Below are positions 28,117-36,177 of a stretch of DNA of 64,000 bases, one piece after another. Source of the stretch: CAYJDP01 sp964371025 (GTDB lineage Bacteria > Bacillota_I > Bacilli_A > RF39 > UBA660); NCBI GenBank assembly GCA_964371025.1, contig CAYJKH010000001.1:186001-250000 (forward strand), read 5' to 3'. The notes under the pieces were generated by a model. That model had not been told where the DNA came from, did not search any database, and worked only from the letters and a program-made list of their open reading frames with translations. How positions within the stretch are numbered: position 1 is the first letter of the stretch; each line of letters begins with the position of its first letter. The translations under genes were made by a program, and so were the position numbers.

Positions 28117-28437
28117 ATGGAAAATTTATTGATAAAAATAGACAATTTAGAAAAAGAATTAGATAACGATAAAGATATTATTAGAATTAAAGAATTAAAT
28201 AAATTATTAAAAGATGATAAAGAATTATTTAATAATATTAGTAAATATAGAGAAACAAATGATAATAAATATCTAGAGTTAATTAATTATAATAAATTAT
28301 ATAATGAATATATATCATTAGAAGATAAAATTAATATAAAAATTATTGCTATAAATGAAAAGTTTAAGGATATTACAAATATTTCTTTTAATTGTGGCAA
28401 TTGTCAAAAAGGATGTAGTAAAAATGAAAATAATTAG
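28117..28437 (+). CDS. ylbF: YlbF/YmcA-family regulator with C-terminal cysteine cluster
   Basis: Small helical protein of 106 residues. YlbF and YmcA are Ric-complex proteins that bind iron-sulfur clusters and affect mRNA maturation, competence and biofilm in Bacillus. It has a long helical body (RIKELNKLLKDDKELFNNIS) and a C-terminal cluster with Cys at 93, 96 and 100 (CGNCQKGC). Position supports the call: ylbF lies just upstream of ylbH (rsmD) in Bacillus too. There is no ribosome binding site and the promoter -10 ends 6 nt before the ATG, so the mRNA may be leaderless. Overlaps rsmD by 14 nt. Family assignment is moderate. Confidence 0.65.
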   Translation: MENLLIKIDNLEKELDNDKDIIRIKELNKLLKDDKELFNNISKYRETNDNKYLELINYNKLYNEYISLEDKINIKIIAINEKFKDITNISFNCGNCQKGCSKNENN

Positions 28438-28963
28438 TGGAATACATAAAGGAAGAGTTTTAAAAGGATATGATTTAGTAAATACTAGACCAACCATGGC
28501 AAGAGTTAAAGAATCTTTATTTGGGATGATATTTCCATACCTTAAAGATAGTGTGGTATTAGATTTATTTGCAGGAAGTGGTAATTTAGGAATTGAAAGT
28601 TTATCTAATGGAGCAAAAGAAATATATTTAGTAGATAATTGTAAAAAAGCTAATTTAATTCAACAGGAAAATTATAATAATTTAAATTTAGAAAATACTA
28701 ATATAATAATGGGGGATTATAAAAATGTTTTAAAAGAATTTTATACTCAAAACAAGAAGTTTGATATAATATTTTTAGATCCACCATATTCTTCTAATTA
28801 TATAGAAGAGGCAATTAAATTAATAAATAATTATGAGTTATTAAATACTAATGGAATTATAGTATGTGAGAGTGATAACTTTGATAAAGTTGTATATAAT
28901 AATTTAGAATGTATTAAAACAAAAAAATATGGAGAAAAACATATTGTAATATTAAGAAAGTAG
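28424..28963 (+). CDS. rsmD: 16S rRNA (guanine966-N2)-methyltransferase RsmD
   Basis: SAM-dependent enzyme methylating G966 of 16S rRNA. It is 179 residues. The canonical start MKIISGIHKGRVL is followed by RPTMARVKESLFGM, the SAM motif VLDLFAGSGNLGIESLSNGA and catalytic IFLDPPYSSNY. An ATG further upstream at 28355 would add a non-family extension inside ylbF, so 28424 is chosen. The start lies within the ylbF end, indicating translational coupling. Confidence 0.94.
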   Translation: MKIISGIHKGRVLKGYDLVNTRPTMARVKESLFGMIFPYLKDSVVLDLFAGSGNLGIESLSNGAKEIYLVDNCKKANLIQQENYNNLNLENTNIIMGDYKNVLKEFYTQNKKFDIIFLDPPYSSNYIEEAIKLINNYELLNTNGIIVCESDNFDKVVYNNLECIKTKKYGEKHIVILRK

Positions 28964-28971
28964 GTATTTGT

Positions 28972-30273
28972 ATGGGTGTTATTGCTTTACCAGCAGATGG
29001 ATATATCGTAGTAAATAAAACTATTTTAACAAGTAAAGATCGTAAGATTATAACAACTTTATATCAACCAATTATTGGATATACAGCAGTATCACTATAC
29101 TTTACTTTAATTGATGACTTAGATAAATTAGAATTTATGAGTGAAGAATTAACTCATCATCATTTAATGGCTACTATGCAATTAAGATTAGAAGATATTG
29201 TAATAGCCCGTGAAAAATTAGAGGCAATTGGATTATTAAAAACATTTTTAAAACATGGAAATATAAATCATTATGTTTATAATATATACTCACCAGTATC
29301 CGCTAATGAGTTTTTTAATCATCCTGTTTTAAATATTGTTTTGTATAACAACTTAGGAAAAAAAGAATATGAAAAGATTATAAATTTATATAAAATACCA
29401 AATGTATCATTAAAAAATTATGATAATATTTCTAAGTCATTTAGTGATGTTTTTAAAAGTGTTCCAAAAGAGGGAATTAGTATAAATGAGGATATTACAA
29501 AAAGAGATTCTAATAATTTAGATATTATTGAAAAAATAGATATTGAATTAATTAAAGAATCTATTCCAAAAGATTTAGTTAATCCTCGTTGTTTTAATAA
29601 AGATACTAAAGAGTTACTTAATTCCCTTTGTTATATTTATAATTTAGAAACAGTAGATATAATTAATTTAGTAAGAGATTCTTTAAATGAAAAAGGTTTA
29701 ATAGACAAAGTTATTCTACGTAAAAGATGTCGAGATAATTATCAATTTGAAAATAGTTCAAAGTTACCAACTGTTATTTATAATAAACAACCATCATATT
29801 TGACAAAACCAGCCGGAGAAAATTCTAAAAGAGCAAAAATGATATATACATTTGAAAATATATCTCCATACCAACTACTAAAAGCAAAAGCAAAAGGTGG
29901 AGAGCCAACTACTCGTGATAAAAGGTTAATTGAAAATTTATTAATAGAACAAAAATTAAAACCCGGAGTTGTAAATGTTCTATTATCATATGTATTAAGT
30001 ACTAAAAATCAACAACTTCAAAAAAGTTATTTAGAAACAATAGCGGGGCAGTGGAAAAGACTTAATATTGAAACAGTGGAAGATGCTATGAAAGTAACGG
30101 AGGCTTTCCATAAAAAAACAAAAACGAAAAAAGTTGTATCACATAATGTAAAAAAAGCCTCAGCTACTTCAAATATTAATCCTAAATGGTTTGATGGTAC
30201 AAATGATAAAGTAAACACTAATAGTGAAGAAGAAATGGAAATGGATGAATTATTAAAAACATTAGTTTCATAG
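28972..30273 (+). CDS. dnaB: Replication initiation/helicase-loading protein DnaB (DnaD-like)
   Basis: Firmicutes DnaB, the membrane-associated helicase co-loader (not the helicase). It is 433 residues. The N-terminal winged-helix region starts ADGYIVVNKTILTSKDRKI. A C-terminal DnaD/DnaB domain ends in the signature YLETIAGQWKRLNIETVEDA (YxxxIxxxW). The tail is acidic (NSEEEMEMDELLKTL). dnaI, its usual downstream partner, is not next to it; a terminator and an HD-domain gene follow instead. Confidence 0.85.
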   Translation: MGVIALPADGYIVVNKTILTSKDRKIITTLYQPIIGYTAVSLYFTLIDDLDKLEFMSEELTHHHLMATMQLRLEDIVIAREKLEAIGLLKTFLKHGNINHYVYNIYSPVSANEFFNHPVLNIVLYNNLGKKEYEKIINLYKIPNVSLKNYDNISKSFSDVFKSVPKEGISINEDITKRDSNNLDIIEKIDIELIKESIPKDLVNPRCFNKDTKELLNSLCYIYNLETVDIINLVRDSLNEKGLIDKVILRKRCRDNYQFENSSKLPTVIYNKQPSYLTKPAGENSKRAKMIYTFENISPYQLLKAKAKGGEPTTRDKRLIENLLIEQKLKPGVVNVLLSYVLSTKNQQLQKSYLETIAGQWKRLNIETVEDAMKVTEAFHKKTKTKKVVSHNVKKASATSNINPKWFDGTNDKVNTNSEEEMEMDELLKTLVS

Positions 30274-30301
30274 ACACTAATTTACATATAAAAAAATATA
30301 T

Positions 30302-30325
30302 AAAGGAAATAATTCCTTTTTTTTT
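30302..30325 (+). terminator. Terminator after dnaB
   Basis: AAAGGAA (30302-30308) pairs with TTCCTTT (30313-30319), loop ATAA, then a long T-run. Confidence 0.75.
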
Positions 30326-30397
30326 GAAAAAAAAAAAATATTATGATAAACTTGAGGTGTCAAAAATTATATATATGAATTAAAAGGAAGTAAGTTA

Positions 30398-30898
30398 ATG
30401 ATAAATAAATATAAAAACGAAGAATTTTATAATATTATAAAACCAGTTTTAAATATAGCAGAATTTCATGAATTAAAAGATATTAGTCATCATGGAATAT
30501 CAAGATTTGAACACTCTATGAGAGTAGCATTTTATTCTTATAAAGTATCAAAATTTTTAAGATTAAAATATAAAGAGATAACAGTAGCAGCATTGTTACA
30601 TGATTTTTTTCATGATGAGGTAAAAGAAGAAAATGGATATCAAAGACTAATTAAACATCCAGAGTATGCTGTTATTAATGCTAAAAAACATATAAAATTA
30701 AGTAGTATGCAAGAAGATATTATAAAAAACCATATGTTCCCAGTTACAATTAGTTTACCCAAGCATAAAGAAAGTTATATGGTATCATTTGTTGATAATG
30801 TAGCGGCTGTTTATGAAAAATCAATGACAACTAAACAAGAAATAGCAACAGCTTCAACATTTTTATTTTTACTAATGATTAATATCTTTAGCTTTTAG
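30398..30898 (+). CDS. HD-domain phosphohydrolase-like protein, 166 aa
   Basis: Small HD-superfamily protein. The metal-binding pattern is visible as an early His (GISRFEHSMRVA), the paired HD in ALLHDFFHDE, and later His and Asp in IIKNHMFPVT and SFVDNVA. Such proteins hydrolyse phosphate esters or nucleotides; the substrate cannot be guessed. It is monocistronic between terminators at 30302 and 30897, and has a good AAGGAAG ribosome binding site. Confidence 0.75.
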   Translation: MINKYKNEEFYNIIKPVLNIAEFHELKDISHHGISRFEHSMRVAFYSYKVSKFLRLKYKEITVAALLHDFFHDEVKEENGYQRLIKHPEYAVINAKKHIKLSSMQEDIIKNHMFPVTISLPKHKESYMVSFVDNVAAVYEKSMTTKQEIATASTFLFLLMINIFSF

Positions 30899-30917
30899 AA
30901 GGGGAACCTTCTTTTTT
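30897..30917 (+). terminator. Terminator after the HD gene
   Basis: AGAAGG (30897-30902) pairs with CCTTCT (30907-30912), loop GGAA, then T-run. It overlaps the stop codon. Confidence 0.75.
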
Positions 30918-30948
30918 ATTTATAATATACTTATAAAGGGTGGAGAAT

Positions 30949-31245
30949 ATGAAAAGATATTTAATAAAGAAAATAACTAATTTAAAATATGAATTAAAAG
31001 ATGATAAAAATAAAATATACTACATTTATTTAGAATTTTTCCAAGTAGATAAACCGAAAATAAATGATTATATAATAATGGATGATTACTATTTAGATAA
31101 AAATAGTGAAGAAAAAGGGATCTGTTTTACTTTTGGAGTATTAAAAGGCAAGTTTTGTAAAAAGTTAACAGTGCATGATAAAAAAGAGATAATTGTTATT
31201 AAAAATAAAGATGAGGAAATATATTTACAAAGATATTACGGGTAA
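30949..31245 (+). CDS. Hypothetical protein, 98 aa
   Basis: Not recognised. A basic and acidic beta-rich small protein without signal or membrane segment; it begins MKRYLIKKITNLKYELKDD and ends EEIYLQRYYG. The GTG at 30940 could be read as a start, but GGTGGAG just before the ATG at 30949 fixes the start there. The next gene begins 5 nt after its end, so the two are likely cotranscribed. Confidence 0.6.
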   Translation: MKRYLIKKITNLKYELKDDKNKIYYIYLEFFQVDKPKINDYIIMDDYYLDKNSEEKGICFTFGVLKGKFCKKLTVHDKKEIIVIKNKDEEIYLQRYYG

Positions 31246-31249
31246 GATT

Positions 31250-32791
31250 ATGAAAAGTGAACTTGATTTAATAAAGAAAAAATATGGTGAAGAAATGACT
31301 CATTTATGTAGAGAATTATTCCCGATTATACTAGAGGATAATAAGATTTTATATAATCTTTTAATTAAAAACTTTGATGAAAATAAAAATCTTTATCATG
31401 ACATAGTTGAAGAAGAAAAAATTTTAGAGTTTAAAGATTATATATATTCTTTGGTGGATGTAGAAAAAGGGATGTCACAAAGTGATGAGACTCCAAAAGA
31501 TTTATTTGAAAAAGCTGGATATGATTTATATGAATGTAAGACTGAAGAGGAAATGAATCAATTTTTAAAATATTATAAAGAAGATGAAGCATTATGTAGC
31601 TTTAAAATGAATAGAATAGAAAATTATTATGTATTTTTTGCTTTGAAAAATAATATAGATCAAATCCAAAGAGAAAACTTTAATATTCCAAATAGACAAG
31701 ATGAATATGGAACATCAATTTTATGTCTTAAGTTTATGAAGGGTAAAAATAATACATTATCTATATCAAATAGATATAACCATAGAGTTACTAATCCAGA
31801 CGCAACATTTTCTAATAATCTAGATAATATTATTCCAGGACTAACAACTAGTTTTATTAAAAATTATAACTTTAATTTTAATTTAGGAGTAGATGACTTT
31901 TATTTACCTTATTATATAAAAACAAACGAAGATAAATATTATAAGTATAATTTAGAGTGTAACAATACTTATTTTGGAGTTAATAATACAATTATAGATC
32001 ATAGTGATATTTATGATTATAAAACAGGTAAAATAAATGATGAAAAGGAAGAAGTAATTCATCTTGATAAAGAAAAATTTATTTTAATAGAAAATTATAT
32101 AGTGGATATAGTAAATAAAACAGTATATCCATACTCTAAAGAATTTATGAAAAATAATATACTAACTAATACTTATAGTAAAGAAGAAGTAATTAAGCGA
32201 CAACCAAATGACTCGTTTACTGAAACAATAAAAAAAGTAAGTAAAATCGAAATAGAAAATATAAAAAATGAGGAAAATCAAAAAATAGGTAGAAATATTA
32301 TTTTTAAATTAGATAATGCCCAAGAAGATGTAACTTTATCTATTAATAATGAAAATAAAATTACTAAATATATTAATAATAATATATTTGAAATAGGAGA
32401 TGAATTTTTAAAAGAAAATGATACCTTAGAATATATTGAACTTAATAATGTTATAAAAATAGGGGATGAAGCTTTTAATAATAATGAAAATTTAAAAGAT
32501 ATAAAACTTCCTAACACAGAAATTATTGGAGATGATTTTTTGATGAAAAATACTGATCTAAGTAATATAAATTTACCAAAAATAAAAATAATTGGAAAAG
32601 GTTTTATGAAATCAAATAATAATTTAAATGAAATCGATTTATCACCAGTTGAAAGAATTGGAAAAGGTTTTATGTTATGGAACAACTCATTAAATAAATT
32701 ATATGTTAATGAATTTACAAGTATTAGTAAAGATTGTTTAGCTAATAATAAAAATATAAATATAATTAAAAATAAAGGTAAATCGTTATAA
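31250..32791 (+). CDS. Hypothetical cytosolic protein with C-terminal LRR_5/BspA-like repeats
   Basis: Protein of about 513 residues with no signal peptide. The first two thirds are unrecognised and rich in charged and aromatic residues. Residues about 390-505 are five to six BspA-type repeats of 22-24 residues, with a recurring I.IGDEFL..N..L..I.L pattern (EIGDEFLKENDTLEYIEL, KIGDEAFNNNENLKDIKL, IIGDDFLMKN, IIGKGFMKSN, RIGKGFMLWN). Such repeats are usually on secreted proteins, so a cytosolic copy is unusual. An upstream ATG at 31193 overlaps the previous gene and lacks a site; the ATG at 31250 is preferred although its own site is weak. Confidence 0.68.
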   Translation: MKSELDLIKKKYGEEMTHLCRELFPIILEDNKILYNLLIKNFDENKNLYHDIVEEEKILEFKDYIYSLVDVEKGMSQSDETPKDLFEKAGYDLYECKTEEEMNQFLKYYKEDEALCSFKMNRIENYYVFFALKNNIDQIQRENFNIPNRQDEYGTSILCLKFMKGKNNTLSISNRYNHRVTNPDATFSNNLDNIIPGLTTSFIKNYNFNFNLGVDDFYLPYYIKTNEDKYYKYNLECNNTYFGVNNTIIDHSDIYDYKTGKINDEKEEVIHLDKEKFILIENYIVDIVNKTVYPYSKEFMKNNILTNTYSKEEVIKRQPNDSFTETIKKVSKIEIENIKNEENQKIGRNIIFKLDNAQEDVTLSINNENKITKYINNNIFEIGDEFLKENDTLEYIELNNVIKIGDEAFNNNENLKDIKLPNTEIIGDDFLMKNTDLSNINLPKIKIIGKGFMKSNNNLNEIDLSPVERIGKGFMLWNNSLNKLYVNEFTSISKDCLANNKNINIIKNKGKSL

Positions 32792-32817
32792 AGAAGAAGT
32801 TATATCTTCTTTTTTTT
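32791..32817 (+). terminator. Terminator after the LRR gene
   Basis: AAGAAGA (32791-32797) pairs with TCTTCTT (32805-32811), 7-nt loop, T-run. Confidence 0.7.
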
Positions 32818-32863
32818 AGATAGTATATATGTTATAATCTATAATGTAGAAAGAAGTGAGAAA

Positions 32864-34483
32864 ATGAAAAAAACATATGTTATTGGACATAAAAAACCAG
32901 ATAGTGATTCAGTTATGTCAGCGATAGCTTTATCATATTTAAAAAATCAATTAGGAGAAAAGACGGAACCTCGTGTAATTGGAACAATTAATAAAGAAAC
33001 AAAGTATGCTCTTAATTTTTTTAATTTAAAAGAACCGATGTATTTAAATAATGTAAAATTACAATTAAGAGATGTTAATTATAATAAAGGATTTATGATT
33101 AATGAAAATGATTGTATCCATACTGGTTATCAAATGATGCTAGATAAAAATCAAACAGGTATACCAATTGTGAATAGTTTAAATAAATTTATTGGATTAA
33201 TTACAATCAAAGACTTATCTCATAAAATTATTAATGAAGAAAATGAAAAATTAGAAACATCATATAAAAATTTACTTAAAGTTTTAAAGGCTGAGGAAGT
33301 ATTACATTTTGATGATGAACTAGTTGGAAACTTATTAGTAGCAGCATATCGTTCTACAACATTTATTAATAATATTAAGTTAACACCAGAAACTATTTTA
33401 GTAGTAGGAGATAGACATAGTATAATTGAATATGCAGTAAATAGTGATGTTAAAATGTTAATAATTACTGGTAGTGGTAAAATAAAAGATGAACATATTG
33501 AAATAGCTCGTAAGAAAAAAATAAATATAATTCGTACTGATTTTGATACATATACAATATCTAGATTATTACCATTATCTAATTACATTAAAACATTAAT
33601 TAGAAGTTATAATCCAACTAAATTTGAAGATACAGATTATGTTAGTGACGTATTAGAAATAAATTCTAAATTAAAACATACTAATTATCCGATTGTTAAT
33701 CATAATAATGACTGTCTAGGATTATTGAAAATTATTGATTTAAATGAAAAAAATCCTAAAAAAGTTATTTTAGTTGATCATAATGAAAAATTACAAAGTG
33801 TAGATGGAATTGAGGAAGCTTCAATTGTTGAGATAATTGATCATCATAATATTGGTTCAATTACAACAATTGCTCCAGTTAACTTTAGGAATATGTCAGT
33901 AGGGTCTACTTGTACAATTGTATATACAATGTATAAAGATGCAAATATTGAAATACCAAAAAGTATAGCAGGAGGGTTGTTATCGGGGATCTTATCTGAT
34001 ACTCTAATTTTAAAAAGTCCAACAGCTACTAAAATAGATATAGAAGTAGTAGAAGAATTATCTAAAATAATTGGACTTGATTATAAAGTATATGGAATGG
34101 AGTTATTAAAAGCCGGAACATCATTAGAAGGTATGACTAAAGAAGATGTTTTATATAATGATTTTAAAAAATATAACATAAATGATAAAACATTTGCTAT
34201 TGGGCAATTTATTACGATGGATTTTGATACTATAAGAAAAGATATACCAGAATATGTAAAAGTATTAAACGAAGTAGCAGTAGCTAACGAATATAGTTTT
34301 GTAGGATTATATTTTACAGATATTATTAATAATGGAAGTTATATTTTATATAGTGAAGAAAATGCGAACATTGCAAATATTGCTTATAACTTAGATAAAG
34401 TACCACAAGGATATTTTATTAAAGATTGTGTATCTAGAAAAAAACATATTATACCATTATTAATGGAAATATTTGAGGATTAG
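32864..34483 (+). CDS. ppaC: CBS-domain manganese-dependent inorganic pyrophosphatase
   Basis: Family II DHH pyrophosphatase that hydrolyses PPi, with a regulatory insert. It is 539 residues against about 310 for the plain enzyme. Order: DHH N-terminal part (VIGHKKPDSDSVMSA), CBS motif 1 (NKFIGLITIKDLSH), DRTGG-like region (about 165-230), CBS motif 2 (DCLGLLKIIDLN), then LVDHNEK, EIIDHHNIGS and DHHA2 (GLLSGILSDTLILKSPTAT). In this subfamily CBS domains bind adenine nucleotides and inhibit or activate. The DUF368 gene follows 8 nt on. Confidence 0.92.
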   Translation: MKKTYVIGHKKPDSDSVMSAIALSYLKNQLGEKTEPRVIGTINKETKYALNFFNLKEPMYLNNVKLQLRDVNYNKGFMINENDCIHTGYQMMLDKNQTGIPIVNSLNKFIGLITIKDLSHKIINEENEKLETSYKNLLKVLKAEEVLHFDDELVGNLLVAAYRSTTFINNIKLTPETILVVGDRHSIIEYAVNSDVKMLIITGSGKIKDEHIEIARKKKINIIRTDFDTYTISRLLPLSNYIKTLIRSYNPTKFEDTDYVSDVLEINSKLKHTNYPIVNHNNDCLGLLKIIDLNEKNPKKVILVDHNEKLQSVDGIEEASIVEIIDHHNIGSITTIAPVNFRNMSVGSTCTIVYTMYKDANIEIPKSIAGGLLSGILSDTLILKSPTATKIDIEVVEELSKIIGLDYKVYGMELLKAGTSLEGMTKEDVLYNDFKKYNINDKTFAIGQFITMDFDTIRKDIPEYVKVLNEVAVANEYSFVGLYFTDIINNGSYILYSEENANIANIAYNLDKVPQGYFIKDCVSRKKHIIPLLMEIFED

Positions 34484-34491
34484 GAGAATAT

Positions 34492-35334
34492 ATGAAAGAA
34501 AACGTGTTATTAATAATTAAAGGTTTCTTTATGGGGATTGCTAATATAATACCAGGAGTAAGTGGAGGGACTCTTGCTATCACACTTGGTATATATGAAA
34601 GACTAATATCTGCTATTAGCCATTTCTTTAAAAATTTAAAAGATAATTTAAAATTTTTAATACCAATTGGAGTAGGAGCAGTTATTGCTGTTTTACTAAT
34701 GAGTAATGTAATTAGCTATTCTCTTGAAAAAGTACCATTTGCAACATTTTTATTCTTTATTGGTTTAATATGTGGAGGATTACCAATATTAACAAAAAAA
34801 GTAAAGAGTGAGAAAGTTAAAGTTAAAAATGTTATCATAGGATTAATTACTTTTTCATTTATAGTAGGATTAACATTATTAAAAAATGAAGGTAGTGGAG
34901 TAGATTTATCAACTATTAGCACAGAAATGTATTTTATTTTATTTGGAGTTGGAGTAGTAGCAGCAGCTACGATGGTAATACCAGGTATTAGTGGATCATT
35001 TGTTTTAATGTTATTAGGTTTTTATGAAGTAATATTAGCAACTATTTCATCATTGACAGACTTTTCAAAGTTAGGGCATAATTTACAAATATTAATGCCC
35101 CTAGGATTAGGTTTAGTAGTGGGGATAGTATTAATTGCTAAAATGATAGAATTCTTATTTAAAAAATTTGAAGTGACTACATATTATGCTGTTATAGGGT
35201 TTATACTAGCAAGTGTATTAGGGTTATTTACAGCATTATTTCCAATTGAAGCTGGAATAATAGAAATAATTAGTGGGATACTATTATTATTATTAGGAAC
35301 ATTTATTGGATATAAGTTAGGAGATAGAGAATGA
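34492..35334 (+). CDS. DUF368 polyprenyl-phosphate transporter family protein
   Basis: Integral membrane protein of 280 residues. The DUF368 signature is GIANIIPGVSGGTLAITLGIYE near the N-terminus and a second half-repeat VIPGISGSFVLMLLGFYEVIL. DUF368 proteins (PopT) have been reported as undecaprenyl-phosphate transporters that return the carrier to the inner leaflet. The uppP start overlaps its stop by 4 nt (ATGA), so the two are translationally coupled. Function is from family knowledge plus this context. Confidence 0.85.
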   Translation: MKENVLLIIKGFFMGIANIIPGVSGGTLAITLGIYERLISAISHFFKNLKDNLKFLIPIGVGAVIAVLLMSNVISYSLEKVPFATFLFFIGLICGGLPILTKKVKSEKVKVKNVIIGLITFSFIVGLTLLKNEGSGVDLSTISTEMYFILFGVGVVAAATMVIPGISGSFVLMLLGFYEVILATISSLTDFSKLGHNLQILMPLGLGLVVGIVLIAKMIEFLFKKFEVTTYYAVIGFILASVLGLFTALFPIEAGIIEIISGILLLLLGTFIGYKLGDRE

Positions 35335-36143
35335 GTATATTAGAAACAATAATATTAGCCATTGTTCAAGGCGTAGCAGAATTTTTACCAATATCATCCT
35401 CTGCTCATTTAATTATATTTAGAGATGTATTTAATATAGGTAATAATATCAGTGGCAATATGGAAATAGTATTTGATGTTGCTTTGCATTTAGGAACTTT
35501 ACTTGCAATTGGAATATTTTTCTTTAAAGATTTTATTACAATGATAAATAAAGGTTTTACTAAAGGAATAAAAGATAAAGATGGTAAAATAATGTGGTAT
35601 ATAATCATTGCAACAATACCAGCGGCTATTGCAGGATTACTTGCTGAAGATTTAATTACTAATGTAATTAGAGGTAATTTATATGTTATAGCAATTGCTT
35701 TATTAGTAATGGGAATTATTATATTTTTAGCAGATAAATTTAGTGAAAGTGATAATAATTTAGGTAAAATTAAATTAAGAGATGCTATTATAATTGGATG
35801 TTCACAAATGTTTGCCCTAATTCCAGGCTTTTCAAGAAGTGGAACAACTATAGCAACTGCTCGTATTTTAAAAATTGAAAAAACAGATGCTGCTAAATTT
35901 TCATTTTATTTAAGTGCTCCGGTTATTTTAGGAGCTGTTACTTTACAATTGTTAGAGCCTAATACAATTAGTATTATTACTAATAATGCAAGTATTTTTA
36001 TAGTAGGTATTTTAGTATCATTTTTGATTGGTATACTTACAATTAAGTTTTTATTACAATACTTACAAAATAATGACTTTAAAATATTTATGATTTATCG
36101 TGTAATATTAGCATTTGTTGTGATAGTAATAATTTCAATATAA
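35331..36143 (+). CDS. uppP: Undecaprenyl-diphosphatase UppP (BacA)
   Basis: Membrane phosphatase making undecaprenyl phosphate from the diphosphate, for peptidoglycan and wall polymers, and a known bacitracin-resistance determinant. It is 270 residues with about eight helices. Motif 1 is VQGVAEFLPISSSAHL and motif 2 is PGFSRSGTTIATA, both with the catalytic Glu/Ser/Arg residues. It is coupled to DUF368 upstream, giving a two-gene lipid-carrier recycling unit. Confidence 0.96.
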   Translation: MSILETIILAIVQGVAEFLPISSSAHLIIFRDVFNIGNNISGNMEIVFDVALHLGTLLAIGIFFFKDFITMINKGFTKGIKDKDGKIMWYIIIATIPAAIAGLLAEDLITNVIRGNLYVIAIALLVMGIIIFLADKFSESDNNLGKIKLRDAIIIGCSQMFALIPGFSRSGTTIATARILKIEKTDAAKFSFYLSAPVILGAVTLQLLEPNTISIITNNASIFIVGILVSFLIGILTIKFLLQYLQNNDFKIFMIYRVILAFVVIVIISI

Positions 36144-36177
36144 TATAAAGAAAGAATCTATATAGATGGTGTAGTAT

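Noticed and set aside
30324..30347. Promoter TTGAAA/TATGAT before the HD gene
   Set aside because: The spacing between the two elements is only about 12 nt, too short for a sigma-A promoter.
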